Shown: positions 9,328 to 18,253, numbered from the stretch's first letter. The stretch is DNA of 64,000 nucleotides from Streptomyces lavendulae subsp. lavendulae (GCF_002803845.1 NZ_CP024985.1:7699501-7763500); one strand, 5' to 3'. Translations and numbers: made by a program. The notes: generated from the letters alone by a model not told the origin.

Positions 9328-9947
9328 CGGGCGGAGGCCGCGACGAAGGCCGCCGCGTTCCGGGACGTCGAGGCGACGACGGCGACCCAGGAGCCGTCCG
9401 TGAACTCGATGTCCACGCGCCCCTTCTGGAGCACGCCCGTCGGCCTGGCCCGCAGGGCGGAGACGGCCGACCGGGGCGTTTCCCAGTACTGCTTCATCAC
9501 CGGTGTCATCTGCCACAGCTGGGAGACGTCGCTCAGGGCGTACCAGCGCCGGTCCGTGACGGCCAGCACGTCCGTGACCGAGCCGCGCGCGCCGGCCCGG
9601 GAGATGACGAAGCGTCCGGCGGCGCTCTGCCAGTCGCCCTCCATGTTCGTCCCGTGCATCAGCCGGTTGCCGAGGTCGTCCACCGCGTCCGGCAGCCGGT
9701 CGATCGCGTTGGCCGCCGCGGCCGGCCTCGACCGGCGGGGGTCGAGCACCCGTGCCTTGACCAACTGCTTCAGGGGCCCGGGCAGCCTTCCCTCGATCCG
9801 CCGCTGGAGCTCGGAGGGCTCGGGCGGCGGGAGCAGCGACTCGGGCGGGGTCGGCACGCCCGGACCGAGTTCGCAGGAGCACCAGGCGATGAGCCGCTCC
9901 CCGGGGTGGAGGAAGGCCTCGGCTTGTTCACGCCCGTCCTGGTTCAA
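9315..9947 (-). CDS. Hypothetical protein
   Basis: Unrecognised soluble protein of 210 residues. Start is TTG at 9945-9947 with AGGAG eight bases before it. The C-terminal half alternates beta-like segments (RFVISRAG, VTDVLAVTDRRWYALSD, RVDIEFTDGSWVAVV), reminiscent of PH-like domains that evaluate lipid or protein partners; this is only a resemblance. The N-terminus has a WCSCE segment with two cysteines. Convergent with and overlapping the ClC gene. Confidence 0.7.
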   Translation of the reverse strand: MNQDGREQAEAFLHPGERLIAWCSCELGPGVPTPPESLLPPPEPSELQRRIEGRLPGPLKQLVKARVLDPRRSRPAAAANAIDRLPDAVDDLGNRLMHGTNMEGDWQSAAGRFVISRAGARGSVTDVLAVTDRRWYALSDVSQLWQMTPVMKQYWETPRSAVSALRARPTGVLQKGRVDIEFTDGSWVAVVASTSRNAAAFVAASARYPG

Positions 9948-10122
9948 CGGACCCGCTCCTGTTCGTCGTTCGGCCGGCCTGTCCGGCGCTCCCGATTCTC
10001 CCCCACGCCTCCCCGTCGATGATCACCGGGGCGGTGGTCTTCCCGGTGGTCCCGGCGGCGCGGGCAATCGCCTATCGTCTGCCGGAACGTGACGAGGCGT
10101 CACGGGACGAGGGGGTTCGGCG

Positions 10123-10425
10123 ATGTTCGCAGTGGTCTACCGGTGGCGGCTCCACGAGGGCAAGGAGCAGCAGTTCGTGGAGGGTTGGCGCCGGGTGACG
10201 GACGCGATCCACGCGCGCTGCGGCAGTTACGGCTCGCGCCTGCACCGGGCGGACGACGGTACGTGGGTGGCCTACGCGCGGTGGCCGGACGCGGAGAGCC
10301 GCGAACGGTGCGCGGTGCCCGATCCGGAGGGCGTGGCCCTGATGAGCGGGGCGATCGCGGAGCGCTTCCCGGAGACCCGCCTGCAGATCGTCGAGGATCT
10401 GCTCGCGGAGCCCGCCGCACCCTAG
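10123..10425 (+). CDS. Antibiotic biosynthesis monooxygenase (ABM)-like protein
   Basis: Small alpha/beta-barrel protein of 100 residues. It begins with the ABM-fold pattern FAVVYRWRLHEGKEQQFVEGW, followed by GSYGSRLHR and WVAYARWPD, the usual strand arrangement of dimeric ABM/EthD-type domains. Such proteins may be cofactor-free oxygenases, haem-degrading enzymes or stress proteins; nothing here decides between them. Start ATG 10123 with gaggggg at about seven bases. Confidence 0.8.
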   Translation: MFAVVYRWRLHEGKEQQFVEGWRRVTDAIHARCGSYGSRLHRADDGTWVAYARWPDAESRERCAVPDPEGVALMSGAIAERFPETRLQIVEDLLAEPAAP

Positions 10426-10499
10426 GGAACCGGTCCCGGGGGAGTCACCGGACCTCACGTAGAGTGTCGTGTCGGCAGGCGTGTCACGGGGGTGGCTGG

Positions 10500-11122
10500 A
10501 TGATGGAGACCGCACGGTCGTGGGTCGAGGGCTGGGCCGTTGCCCGACGGGCGCCCAGGCCGGTTGGGGGCTGCGGATCGACATCGGGCAGCCGGCCCAG
10601 GCGGTCCGCCACGTCCTGCTCGACACCGACGCGGGAACCGCCCGCGGACTCATCGGCACGATCACCGAGCCCACCACCTGCGTGAAGGCGTTCCTCCCGC
10701 AGAGCGAGATGGAGCCCTGGTTCTCCTCCGCGTGGCAGCCCACCGAGCCCTGCTTCCTGATGGCCGCCGATCTGCGCCCGTCGCGCGTGGACGCGCCGGA
10801 CGGGTACACCACCACCGTCGAGACCGCCGACGGGGTCACCCACGTGCGCGTCCTCGGCGCCGGCGGGGAACCCGCCGCGTGCGGCCGGACCGGTCTGGCC
10901 GGTACCGCGTGCGTCTTCGACCAGATCGTCACCGAACCGGCTCACCGGCGCCTCGGCCTCGGGACGGTGGTGATGGCCGCGCTCACCGGCGCGGCGGTCG
11001 ACAGCGGGGCGACCACGGGCGTCCTGGGCGCGACCGTCCAGGGCCGGGCGCTCTACGAAGCGCTCGGCTGGAAGGTCCTCTCACCGCTGAACGGATACGT
11101 GTACGCACCCGCAGCCCGGTGA
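10500..11122 (+). pseudogene. GNAT N-acetyltransferase, probably frameshifted near its start
   Basis: Acetyl-CoA-dependent N-acetyltransferase of about 207 residues. The C-terminal half has the GNAT core: FDQIVTEPAHRRLGLGTVVM (acetyl-CoA loop) and ALYEALGWKVLSP. The N-terminus is odd. The best start is ATGATG at 10500 after gggggtgg and reads METARSWVEGWAV with strong wobble GC, but it runs out of frame near 10564, where the downstream frame continues as WGLRIDIGQPAQ. One missing base in the ttggggg run would join them. Reading the downstream frame back to GTG 10469 gives a poor N-terminus with low wobble GC. Either a real frameshift or a base-call error. Confidence 0.6.
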
Positions 11123-11253
11123 CCGCCCGCCCACGGGGATCGGAGGGGGACGCCTGTCGGCGCGGTCCCGTCGATAATGGGGGCCGGGGTGGGCCCGCGG
11201 CCGGTGGCGAAAGGTTTCCGGACCGCCACGGCTGTGCGGTGGGCCACTCCTGA

Positions 11254-11292
11254 CGTCTACAGAGCAGTAGTCGGTCTACCTTGCTGTAGACG
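11254..11292. promoter_or_regulatory. Tandem BlaI-type operators before blaI
   Basis: Two dyads of the form GTCTAC-N6-GTAGAC lie side by side: 11255-11272 (GTCTAC agagca GTAGTC, one mismatch) and 11274-11291 (GTCTAC cttgct GTAGAC, perfect). Their centres are 19 bases apart, about two helical turns. They sit just upstream of the blaI GTG at 11314, as expected for an autoregulated BlaI/MecI repressor. A related site occurs before uppP. Confidence 0.75.
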
Positions 11293-11313
11293 ACCTGGTG
11301 AGAGGAAAGTTCC

Positions 11314-11685
11314 GTGGTGGACAGCGCGAGCGAACGCCGGCCGGCCGGCGAGCTGGAGTCAAGCGTTCTGGCCGCCCTGTGGGCCGCGGGCCAACCGCAG
11401 TCGGCGGCGCAGGTCAGGGCGGCGATACCGCAGCCGCTGGCCCGGACCACGGTGGCGACGCTGCTCGCCCGGCTGCACGAGAAGGGCGTCATCGACCGCA
11501 GTCCCGGCGGGCGCGGCTTCCTGTACTTCCCCCTGGAGGACGCGCACGGCCTGACGGCCCGCCGGATGCACCGCGAGCTCGATCAGGACGGCGACCGCAG
11601 CGTCGTCCTGGCCCGGTTCGTCGAAGGGCTCAGCTCCGACGACGAGGCGGAGCTCAGGCGGCTGCTGGAGGGGGGCGGGCAGTGA
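11314..11685 (+). CDS. blaI: BlaI/MecI/CopY family transcriptional repressor
   Basis: Winged-helix repressor of 123 residues that binds dyads as a dimer and is usually removed by proteolysis after a cell-wall or metal signal. Residues ~10-70 form the helix-turn-helix (ELESSVLAALWAAG, then TTVATLLARLHEKGVI). The C-terminal part (VVLARFVEGLSSDDEAELRRLLE) is the dimerisation region. Start GTG 11314 follows gaggaaag. The stop overlaps the GTG of the M56 protease gene, the standard repressor/sensor-protease pairing. The operators at 11254-11292 indicate autoregulation. Confidence 0.9.
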   Translation: MVDSASERRPAGELESSVLAALWAAGQPQSAAQVRAAIPQPLARTTVATLLARLHEKGVIDRSPGGRGFLYFPLEDAHGLTARRMHRELDQDGDRSVVLARFVEGLSSDDEAELRRLLEGGGQ

Positions 11686-12608
11686 TCGCCCTCCTCCTCG
11701 TCCCCCTCGTCCTGCCCTGGATCCTGCCGCCGCTCGCCCGGCGGGCGGCGGCCCGGGTGAGGCCCGAGGCCGCCCTGTGGACGGTCACCGCGGCCGCCGG
11801 CCTGCTCGCCGTCGCGGTCGTGGCCTGCCTCGGCGCCCTGCTGCTGCCCCTCGCCCTGGCGATCGCACCCCTGGCCGCCCTGCTGCACCTGATCCGGCCG
11901 CTCCAGGCCGGTCCGGAGCCCGTGGCCCTCGGCATCTCGGCGCTGTCCGCCGGGTTCGTCGCGGTCACCGGGGCGACCGTGGTGCGGCGCGGGCTGTCCG
12001 AGGCGAAGCGCCTGCGCGGCGCCCACGGGGACGTCGCCCACCTCCCGCACGTCGGAGGGTTGTGCGTGCTGGAGGACTCCCGCCCCGACGCCTACGCCCT
12101 GCCGGGCCTGACGGGTCCGGGGCGGATCGTGGTCACCAGCGGCATGCTGCGCTCCCTGGACCCGCACGAACGCGAGGCGCTCCTCGCCCACGAGCGCGCC
12201 CACCTCGCCGCGCGCCACCACCTCTTCCTCGCCGTCGCGCAGCTCGCCGGATGGTGCCACCCGGCGCTGGCCGCCGTCGTGCCCCAGGTGCAGTTCGCGG
12301 CCGAACGGGCCGCGGACGAGTCCGCCGCCCGGGCCACCGGCAGCCGGACGCTCACGGCGCGCGCGGTGGGACGCGCGGCCCTGGCCGCCACCCGTGGCGG
12401 CCCGCGCCCCGGGGGATCCGTACTCGCCGCGGGAGCCGTCACCGGGCCCGTCCCCGCCCGGGTGAAGGCCCTGCTCGGCCACGCCCCCGTCCGGTGGGTC
12501 GCGCCGGTGCTGCTGGCCGTGGCCCTGCTGTGCACGACGGCCGGGGCGTCCGCCCTGTCCGGTGCCGTCTGGCTGCACCGGGGCGTCGAGACCGCCCAGG
12601 GGGAGTAG
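11682..12608 (+). CDS. M56 family metallopeptidase (BlaR1-like, no sensor domain)
   Basis: Membrane zinc protease of 308 residues, coupled to blaI through a GTGA overlap. It has hydrophobic segments at about residues 1-12, 25-60, 75-95 and near the C-terminus. The HExxH zinc site is seen as LLAHERAHLAARHH, with a downstream FAAERAADESAA segment likely to give the third ligand. There is no penicillin-binding C-terminal domain, so unlike BlaR1 it would not sense beta-lactams directly. Probably cleaves BlaI or a membrane substrate; the signal is unknown. Confidence 0.88.
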   Translation: MIALLLVPLVLPWILPPLARRAAARVRPEAALWTVTAAAGLLAVAVVACLGALLLPLALAIAPLAALLHLIRPLQAGPEPVALGISALSAGFVAVTGATVVRRGLSEAKRLRGAHGDVAHLPHVGGLCVLEDSRPDAYALPGLTGPGRIVVTSGMLRSLDPHEREALLAHERAHLAARHHLFLAVAQLAGWCHPALAAVVPQVQFAAERAADESAARATGSRTLTARAVGRAALAATRGGPRPGGSVLAAGAVTGPVPARVKALLGHAPVRWVAPVLLAVALLCTTAGASALSGAVWLHRGVETAQGE

Positions 12609-12643
12609 ACCCGACGGACGGGGCCGGACGGGGCCGGACGGGG

Positions 12644-13480
12644 TCAGGCGGCCAGGACGCCGGTTCCCAGGAGGCCGAAGAGCAGGACGCCGATGACGAT
12701 CCGGTAGACGACGAAGGCGTTGAAGGAGTGCTTGGCGACGAACTTGAGCAGCCAGGCGATCGAGGCGTAGGCGACCGCGAAGGACACCACGGTCCCGACG
12801 ACCAGCGGGAGCGTGTCGACGCCGGCGCCGACGGCGTCCTTGAGCTCGTACAGGCCCGCGCCGGTCAGGGCGGGGATGCCGAGGAAGAAGGAGAGGCGGG
12901 TCGCGGCGACGCGTTCGAGGTCGAGGATCAGGCCGGTCGACATGGTGGCGCCGGAGCGGGAGAAGCCGGGGAAGAGCAGCGCGAGGATCTGGGAGCAGCC
13001 CACGAGCATCGCGTCCTTGAAGCCGGTGTCGTCCTCGCCGCGCTTGTGCCGGCCCATCTGGTCGGCCGCCCACATCAGGCCGCTGCCCACGATCAGGGAT
13101 CCGGCCACCACCCACAGCGAGGCCAGGGTGCTCTCGATGAGCGGTTTGGCGGCCAGGCCCACGACCACGATGGGGATCGTGGCGAAGATGACCCACCAGG
13201 CGAACTTGTAGTCGTGGTGGTAGCGCTCCTCCCGGTTGGCCAGGCCACGCCCCCACGCGCTCATGATCCGCACGATGTCCTTGAAGAAGTACACCAGCAC
13301 CGCGGCGATGGCTCCGACCTGGATGACGGCCGTGAACGCGACGACGGCCTTGTCGTCCACCGGAATGCCCATCAGGCCCTCGGTGATCTTCAGATGCCCG
13401 GTGGAGGAGACCGGCAGGAACTCGGTCACCCCCTCGACGATGCCGAGGACGGCTGCCTGTCCGATGCCGATGGTGCTCAA
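12644..13480 (-). CDS. uppP: Undecaprenyl-diphosphate phosphatase (bacitracin resistance)
   Basis: Integral membrane phosphatase that turns C55-PP into C55-P, the lipid carrier for peptidoglycan, teichoic acid and glycan export. The 278-residue protein has the hallmark EGVTEFLPVSSTGHL near the N-terminus and FSRSGATMSTGLIL in the middle, the two active-site segments of the BacA type. Start is TTG at 13480, preceded by aggga in the right place. Its upstream region carries a BlaI-type dyad at 13582-13599. Convergent with the M56 gene; a GGACGGGGCC tandem repeat (three copies) fills the 35-base gap. Confidence 0.93.
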   Translation of the reverse strand: MSTIGIGQAAVLGIVEGVTEFLPVSSTGHLKITEGLMGIPVDDKAVVAFTAVIQVGAIAAVLVYFFKDIVRIMSAWGRGLANREERYHHDYKFAWWVIFATIPIVVVGLAAKPLIESTLASLWVVAGSLIVGSGLMWAADQMGRHKRGEDDTGFKDAMLVGCSQILALLFPGFSRSGATMSTGLILDLERVAATRLSFFLGIPALTGAGLYELKDAVGAGVDTLPLVVGTVVSFAVAYASIAWLLKFVAKHSFNAFVVYRIVIGVLLFGLLGTGVLAA

Positions 13481-13581
13481 TTGGTCCGTCCCTGGGGTTG
13501 GTTGGATGGAGCGCCGAAGGGTGGGGGAGCCGGTGCCATGGGGGAGGGGGATTCATGGCACACGCGGGAAAGACCCTCAGC

Positions 13582-13618
13582 GTCTACACGCGTGTAGAAG
13601 ACGAAGGTGACTGTAGAG
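13582..13618. promoter_or_regulatory. BlaI-type operator before uppP
   Basis: GTCTAC-N6-GTAGAA at 13582-13599, whose core TCTACACGCGTGTAGA (13583-13598) is a perfect 16-base palindrome. A second half-site GTAGAG at 13613-13618 falls exactly where the right arm of a dyad shifted by 19 bases would be, although its left arm is lost. The same spacing is seen before blaI. It lies about 100 bases upstream of the uppP start. Confidence 0.7.
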
Positions 13619-13680
13619 GATGGGCGAGGGGGCGGCCAACACCGGATCGGCGCGAGGGCGCCGCCACCGCTCACGCCCCG

Positions 13681-14418
13681 TCAGCCCGCGTCGTGCCCGA
13701 ACCGCACCTCGGTGACGCGGGTCCGCAGCCCGCTGTCGAACAGGACCAGGGAACCGATGCCCGGAGCCGCGGACAGCCCGTCGCGCTCGACGCGGGCCAG
13801 CAGCCTCGACAGGCCCCGCCGGTGGACCCCGAAGACCCTCCGCGAGGTCACCCGGCGGCGCGCGTGCTGGCCGAGCAGCGCCTCCCGGGAGCCGACGTCG
13901 AGCACCACCATGTGCAGGGGACGCCCGGCCCGCAGGGCCGTGCGCGCCAGCCACCGGCGCATCCAGGGCCTGCTGCCGCAGTCGTGGACGAGGAGCGGCC
14001 CGCCGCCCCGTATCCGCGACCGCAGACGGCGCAGGTGACCCAGCCGCGCGAACGGCCGGTACACCGCGTACGGGAGCCAGCCGGGCAGCCGCGCCTCGTA
14101 GGAGGTACGGGTGGCACGGGGATCGACGACGGGGGCGGCCGAGGACCAGGCGCGCAGCAGGGTGCTCTTGCCGCTGCCGGGGAGTCCGGCGACGACGACC
14201 GCCGCGTCGGACGGGTAGCACAGCGTCACGTCCCGGCCGCCGCGGCCCCGCAGATCGACGACCCCCTGCGGAGCCAGGTACCCGGCGGCCCTGCGGGGCG
14301 GACCGTCGGCCACACCCGCCCCGCCCCCACCGCCGCGGGGCCGTACCGTCGCGTATTCGGTGCCGGGGGTGGTGCTCACAGGTGACGGGCCGTTCGGGTG
14401 GGGAGTCCTGGAAGCCAC
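13681..14418 (-). CDS. AAA/P-loop ATPase or kinase of unknown function
   Basis: Soluble P-loop protein of 245 residues. A Walker A motif (VVVAGLPGSGKSTLLRAW) stands at about residues 73-90 and a Walker B-like LLVHDCG at about 140. The rest is Arg-rich, with a VVLDVGSREALLGQ segment like that of small nucleoside or shikimate-type kinases. Start GTG 14418 is taken from the longest frame; the first ~45 residues are low complexity and a later start (GTG, VSTTPGTEY) is possible. The substrate is unknown. Confidence 0.75.
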   Translation of the reverse strand: MASRTPHPNGPSPVSTTPGTEYATVRPRGGGGGAGVADGPPRRAAGYLAPQGVVDLRGRGGRDVTLCYPSDAAVVVAGLPGSGKSTLLRAWSSAAPVVDPRATRTSYEARLPGWLPYAVYRPFARLGHLRRLRSRIRGGGPLLVHDCGSRPWMRRWLARTALRAGRPLHMVVLDVGSREALLGQHARRRVTSRRVFGVHRRGLSRLLARVERDGLSAAPGIGSLVLFDSGLRTRVTEVRFGHDAG

Positions 14419-14590
14419 CGAGACTACGTGAGCCGTCGGGTCGCGACCCGACGGGGTGCCCGCCGCGCACCCTTGACCGGATCATGGCTCGACGTCCCGC
14501 CGAAAGCCCTCATACTCGTTGATCGCTGCCGAACCGTGAGCGCAGCGATGGCAGGCCCGGAACGCCGGGCGGGAAAGGTTGTTGGGGGAC

Positions 14591-16573
14591 ATGAAGGACA
14601 CAGACGAACTGCTCATACCGGAAGTGGTGGACAGTCCGGCGCTACGGCCCCAGGGCGGCGGCGGCCTGGGACGGTGGATGCTCCGCCACCGGGTGCAGCC
14701 CGTCGGGTCGGCGTCCGCCGAGGGACACGGCGAATCGCACGCCTGGTGGAAGGTGATGTGCCTCACGGGCGTCGACTACTTCTCCAGCCTGGCCTACGTA
14801 CCGGCCATCGCCGCGCTCGCGGCGGGCGCCGTGTCCCCCCTCGCGACCCTCCTGATCGTGGGGCTCACGCTCCTCGGCATGCTGCCCATGTACCGGCGGG
14901 TGACGGGCGAGAGCCCCCACGGCGCCGGATCGGTGGCGATGCTGGAGGACCTCCTGCCGTTCTGGCGCGGCAAGCTGTTCGTCCTGGTCCTCCTCGGCTT
15001 CGTGGCCACCTCCTGGATCATCACGATCACCCTGTCCGCGGCGGACGCCTCCGTGCACATCGTGGAGAACCCCTTCTTCCCGCACGCCCTGCACGGCCAC
15101 GAGGTCGCCATCACCGTGGCCCTGCTCCTGTTGCTGGGCGGGGTCTTCCTGCTCGGCTTCAGCGAGGCCGTGAGCGTGGCGATCCCCCTCGTCGCCGTCT
15201 TCCTGCTGCTCAACGCGGTGGTCATCGGCGTCGGTTCGGTCGATGTGTTCACCACCCCCGGCGCCTGGTCCGCGTGGACGCACGCGCTCGTCGAGGGCGG
15301 AGGCGGCCTCGGCGACGTCGTGGGCCCGGCCCTGCTGGCCTTCCCCCTGCTCGTCCTCGGTCTCTCGGGCTTCGAGACCGGCGTGAGCATGATGCCGCTC
15401 GTCGGGGCGGAAGGCGCCGACCCCGAGGAACGGCTGCGGTCGCGGATCCGCAACACCCGCAAGCTCCTGACCACCGCCGCGCTCATCATGAGCGTCTACC
15501 TGCTGGCGGCCAGCTTCGTCACCACCGTCCTCATCCCGCACAAGGAGTTCGAACCCGGCGGCGGCGCCAACGGCCGCGCGCTGGCGTGGCTGGCCCACGA
15601 GCACGTCGGCGAGGCCTTCGGCACCGTCTACGACATCAGCACCATCCTCATCCTCTGGTTCGCCGGAGCGTCGGCGATGGCCGGGCTGATCAACATCGTG
15701 CCCCGCTACCTGCCGGACTACGGGATGGCCCCCGAATGGGGACGCGCGGTGCGACCGGTCGTGATCGTCTACACGGTCCTCTGCGTCGTCATCACCGTCG
15801 CCTTCGACGCCGACGTGAACGCCCAGGCCGGCGCCTACGCCACCGGGATCCTCGCCATGATGGTCTCCGGCGCCTTCGCCGTGACCGTCTCCGCCCTGCG
15901 CCGTCGCGGGCGGGCGGCGACGGCCGGCTTCACCCTGCTCACCGCCGTACTGCTCTACGCGCTGGTGGCCAACGTCGTCGACAAGCCCGACGGCCTCGCC
16001 ATCTCGGGCATGTTCATCGCGGGCATCATCGTCGTGTCCCTGGTCTCCCGCGTCTCGCGGACCACGGAACTGCGGGCCGACAGCATCGTCTTCGACGAGG
16101 CCGCCCGCCGGTTCGTCACCGACACCATCGCGTTCGACAACGCCGTCAACATCATCGCCAACCGCCGGGAGACCGGGGACGGCGCCGAATACGCCGGCAA
16201 GGAGCGGGAGCAGCGCGGGTCCAACCCGGTCCCCGGTCCCGCCGACGTCATGTTCCTGGAGATCGACGTGGTCGACCCCTCCGACTTCAGCGAGACCCTC
16301 ACCGTGCGCGGCATCGAGGTCGACGGCCACCGGATCCTGCGCGCCGAGGCCCCGGCCGCGCCGAACGCCATCGCCGCGATCCTGCTCGCGCTGCGCGACA
16401 CGACCGGCGTCAGGCCGCACTGCTACTTCGCCTGGGCGGAGGGGAGCCCGCTGCGGCACATGTTCCGCTACTTCCTGCTCGGCCGCGGCGACACGGCCCC
16501 GGTCACCCGGGAGATCATCCGCAGGCACGAGCCCGACCCGGACCGCCGCCCCGGCATCCACGTCGGCGACTGA
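14591..16573 (+). CDS. APC superfamily amino-acid permease
   Basis: Large membrane transporter of 660 residues with about twelve hydrophobic segments (residues ~45-480) and a soluble C-terminal region of some 150 residues. The DYFSSLAYVPAIAAL opening and GESPHGAGSVAML segment mark the amino-acid/polyamine/organocation family. ATG 14591 has GGGGGA immediately before it; TTG 14579 with ggaaagg abutting is the alternative. The C-terminal region (DVMFLEIDVVDPSDFSETL) may be regulatory. Substrate not predictable. Confidence 0.85.
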   Translation: MKDTDELLIPEVVDSPALRPQGGGGLGRWMLRHRVQPVGSASAEGHGESHAWWKVMCLTGVDYFSSLAYVPAIAALAAGAVSPLATLLIVGLTLLGMLPMYRRVTGESPHGAGSVAMLEDLLPFWRGKLFVLVLLGFVATSWIITITLSAADASVHIVENPFFPHALHGHEVAITVALLLLLGGVFLLGFSEAVSVAIPLVAVFLLLNAVVIGVGSVDVFTTPGAWSAWTHALVEGGGGLGDVVGPALLAFPLLVLGLSGFETGVSMMPLVGAEGADPEERLRSRIRNTRKLLTTAALIMSVYLLAASFVTTVLIPHKEFEPGGGANGRALAWLAHEHVGEAFGTVYDISTILILWFAGASAMAGLINIVPRYLPDYGMAPEWGRAVRPVVIVYTVLCVVITVAFDADVNAQAGAYATGILAMMVSGAFAVTVSALRRRGRAATAGFTLLTAVLLYALVANVVDKPDGLAISGMFIAGIIVVSLVSRVSRTTELRADSIVFDEAARRFVTDTIAFDNAVNIIANRRETGDGAEYAGKEREQRGSNPVPGPADVMFLEIDVVDPSDFSETLTVRGIEVDGHRILRAEAPAAPNAIAAILLALRDTTGVRPHCYFAWAEGSPLRHMFRYFLLGRGDTAPVTREIIRRHEPDPDRRPGIHVGD

Positions 16574-16636
16574 CGGGCGGGGGCGCGTACGGGCCCGGAG
16601 CGCAGGGACGCGCAGGCAACGAGGGAGGAGCGGGGC

Positions 16637-17515
16637 GTGCCGGTGGTCGCGAGGGCGGGTTCGGGCGTGACCGGCCTGGGAGTCGACGTCACCAGGGTGG
16701 GCGGCCGCCGGCGGGTGACGCGGCCGTGGCCCGCCGCGTTGCGCCCGTACCTGCACAGCTACGCGGGCTACTGGGAGGCGACCGCGTCCCCCTACCGGGT
16801 GAGGCTGGTGCCCACGGGCCGGGCGGTCGTGGTGATCAGCCTGGCCGAGCCGTTCACCCGCATCCGGCGGCTGGGGGAGACGGGCCCGCCCGGCCCGGTG
16901 ACCGGCTCGCTCGTCGCGGGGCTGGAGGACGGGCCCCGCGTGTGCGACCACCCCGGCGGCCAGGAGGCGATCCGGCTGGAACTGACCCCACTGGGCGCCT
17001 TCCGGCTGTTCGCCGTGCCGATGGGCGAGCTGACCAACCGGGTGGTCGAACTGTCCGACGTCCTCGGCCCCGGGGCCGCCCTCCTGGTGGAGCGCCTGGC
17101 GGCCACCCGGGACTGGGGAGCCCGCTTCGACCTGCTGGACGCCGCACTGACGGCCCGGCTCGACGGCGGGCCGCGCCCCGCGCCCGAGGTCGCTCACGCC
17201 TGGCGCATGCTGACCCGCGCCGGCGGGGCGCTCCCCGTCGGCCGGATCGCGGCCGAAGTGGGCTGGAGCCAGGGCCACCTGGTGCGCCGGTTCACCGAAC
17301 AGGTCGGCCTGACGCCCAAGGCCTCCGCCCGGGTGCTGCGCTTCCACCGGGCCGTGGGGCTGCTCACCCGCGACGGCCTCACCCCCACCGAGGTGAGCGC
17401 CGCCTGCGGCTTCTACGACCAGGCCCACCTCAACCGCGAGTTCCGCGCGCTGGCCGGGACCACCCCCGGCCGGATGGCGGCGGCCCGGGTCGCGGAGGGC
17501 GCGCTGGCGCTGTGA
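16637..17515 (+). CDS. AraC family transcriptional regulator
   Basis: DNA-binding regulator of 292 residues. Start GTG 16637 follows gggaggag. The N-terminal ~190 residues are a cupin-like sensing domain (LRPYLHSYAGYWEA, then VRLVPTGRAVVVISL). The C-terminal pair of helix-turn-helix units is clear: IAAEVGWSQGHLVRRFTEQV and VSAACGFYDQAHLNREFRAL, ending in the family's GTTPGRM. Stands alone; target and ligand unknown. Confidence 0.88.
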   Translation: MPVVARAGSGVTGLGVDVTRVGGRRRVTRPWPAALRPYLHSYAGYWEATASPYRVRLVPTGRAVVVISLAEPFTRIRRLGETGPPGPVTGSLVAGLEDGPRVCDHPGGQEAIRLELTPLGAFRLFAVPMGELTNRVVELSDVLGPGAALLVERLAATRDWGARFDLLDAALTARLDGGPRPAPEVAHAWRMLTRAGGALPVGRIAAEVGWSQGHLVRRFTEQVGLTPKASARVLRFHRAVGLLTRDGLTPTEVSAACGFYDQAHLNREFRALAGTTPGRMAAARVAEGALAL

Positions 17516-17632
17516 GGGGCGAGGTCAAATTCGTCCAAGCCAGGCCGCCGGTGCGCCGCTAGTGTCCCCGTTCGGAGTCGATCAGGCACCGGACCGAGGG
17601 GCCGGTGGACCTGACGGAGAGGGGAGAACCCG

Positions 17633-17755
17633 ATGGAAGACCTGCTGCGCATCCTCGTGTCCGGAGCGCTCACCGGAGCCTTGATCGGTGTGGTGGGTGC
17701 GCTCGGTCGGCGCAGCCGCAGGCGCCGCGGGGGCCGGGACACGAACGGGAGCTGA
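17633..17755 (+). CDS. Small membrane protein, hypothetical
   Basis: A 40-residue product: a short acidic start (MEDLLRIL), one hydrophobic helix (SGALTGALIGVVGALG) and a strongly basic tail (RRSRRRRGGR). The ribosome site gaggggag is well placed before ATG 17633 and the codons keep high wobble GC, so I think it is real. One membrane pass with a cytoplasmic basic end is likely. No family recognised. Confidence 0.6.
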   Translation: MEDLLRILVSGALTGALIGVVGALGRRSRRRRGGRDTNGS

Positions 17756-17878
17756 CCTCCGGCTTTACGCGCCCGGGGCGCGGCCCGTACGGGGGGCGGG
17801 CCGCGCTCGCCATGCGACATGTCCGGTTCTCGCATAGTTTGTCAGGCGTTGGACCCACCCACACGTCAAGGAGTTCGC

Positions 17879-18070
17879 ATGGCCGACAAGGGCAAGATGG
17901 ACCAGGCCAAGGGCAAGGCCAAGGAAGCCGCCGGGAAGATCACCGGCAACGAGCGGATGCAGGGCGAAGGCAAGACGGACCAAGCCAAGGGGAAGGCGAA
18001 GGAGGCCATGTCCAAGACGGAGGAACAGGCCCGCGGCGCCGCCGACAGCATCCGGGGCAAGAAGCACTAG
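17879..18070 (+). CDS. CsbD family stress protein
   Basis: Very hydrophilic 63-residue protein of the CsbD type, a group induced by general stress whose molecular role is unclear. It holds the family repeat twice: KMDQAKGKAKEAAGKITGNE and KTDQAKGKAKEAMSKTEEQA. ATG 17879 has aaggag five bases before it. Codon use is normal for the genome. The AT-richer stretch upstream (ttctcgcatagtttgtc) probably holds the promoter, likely for a stress sigma factor. Confidence 0.92.
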   Translation: MADKGKMDQAKGKAKEAAGKITGNERMQGEGKTDQAKGKAKEAMSKTEEQARGAADSIRGKKH

Positions 18071-18253
18071 CGCCCGACCCGCGCCCGACCCGGCCGGACC
18101 CGCCCCAGCACGCGGGGCCGGGCCCGGCCGGTCCGCGTAGGGGGCGCGACCACGGGGTGTCCCGGCGCGCCCACCTGCGGTGACGGCGTAGCGCAGGGCG
18201 GATCGCCGTCACGGGGTTAGGCTCGGATCATGCCGCGGAAGGGGATGGTGCGC

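Noticed and set aside
12612..12645. Terminator between the M56 gene and uppP
   Set aside because: The sequence is a GGACGGGGCC tandem repeat that forms no long stem; kept only as a note in the uppP entry.
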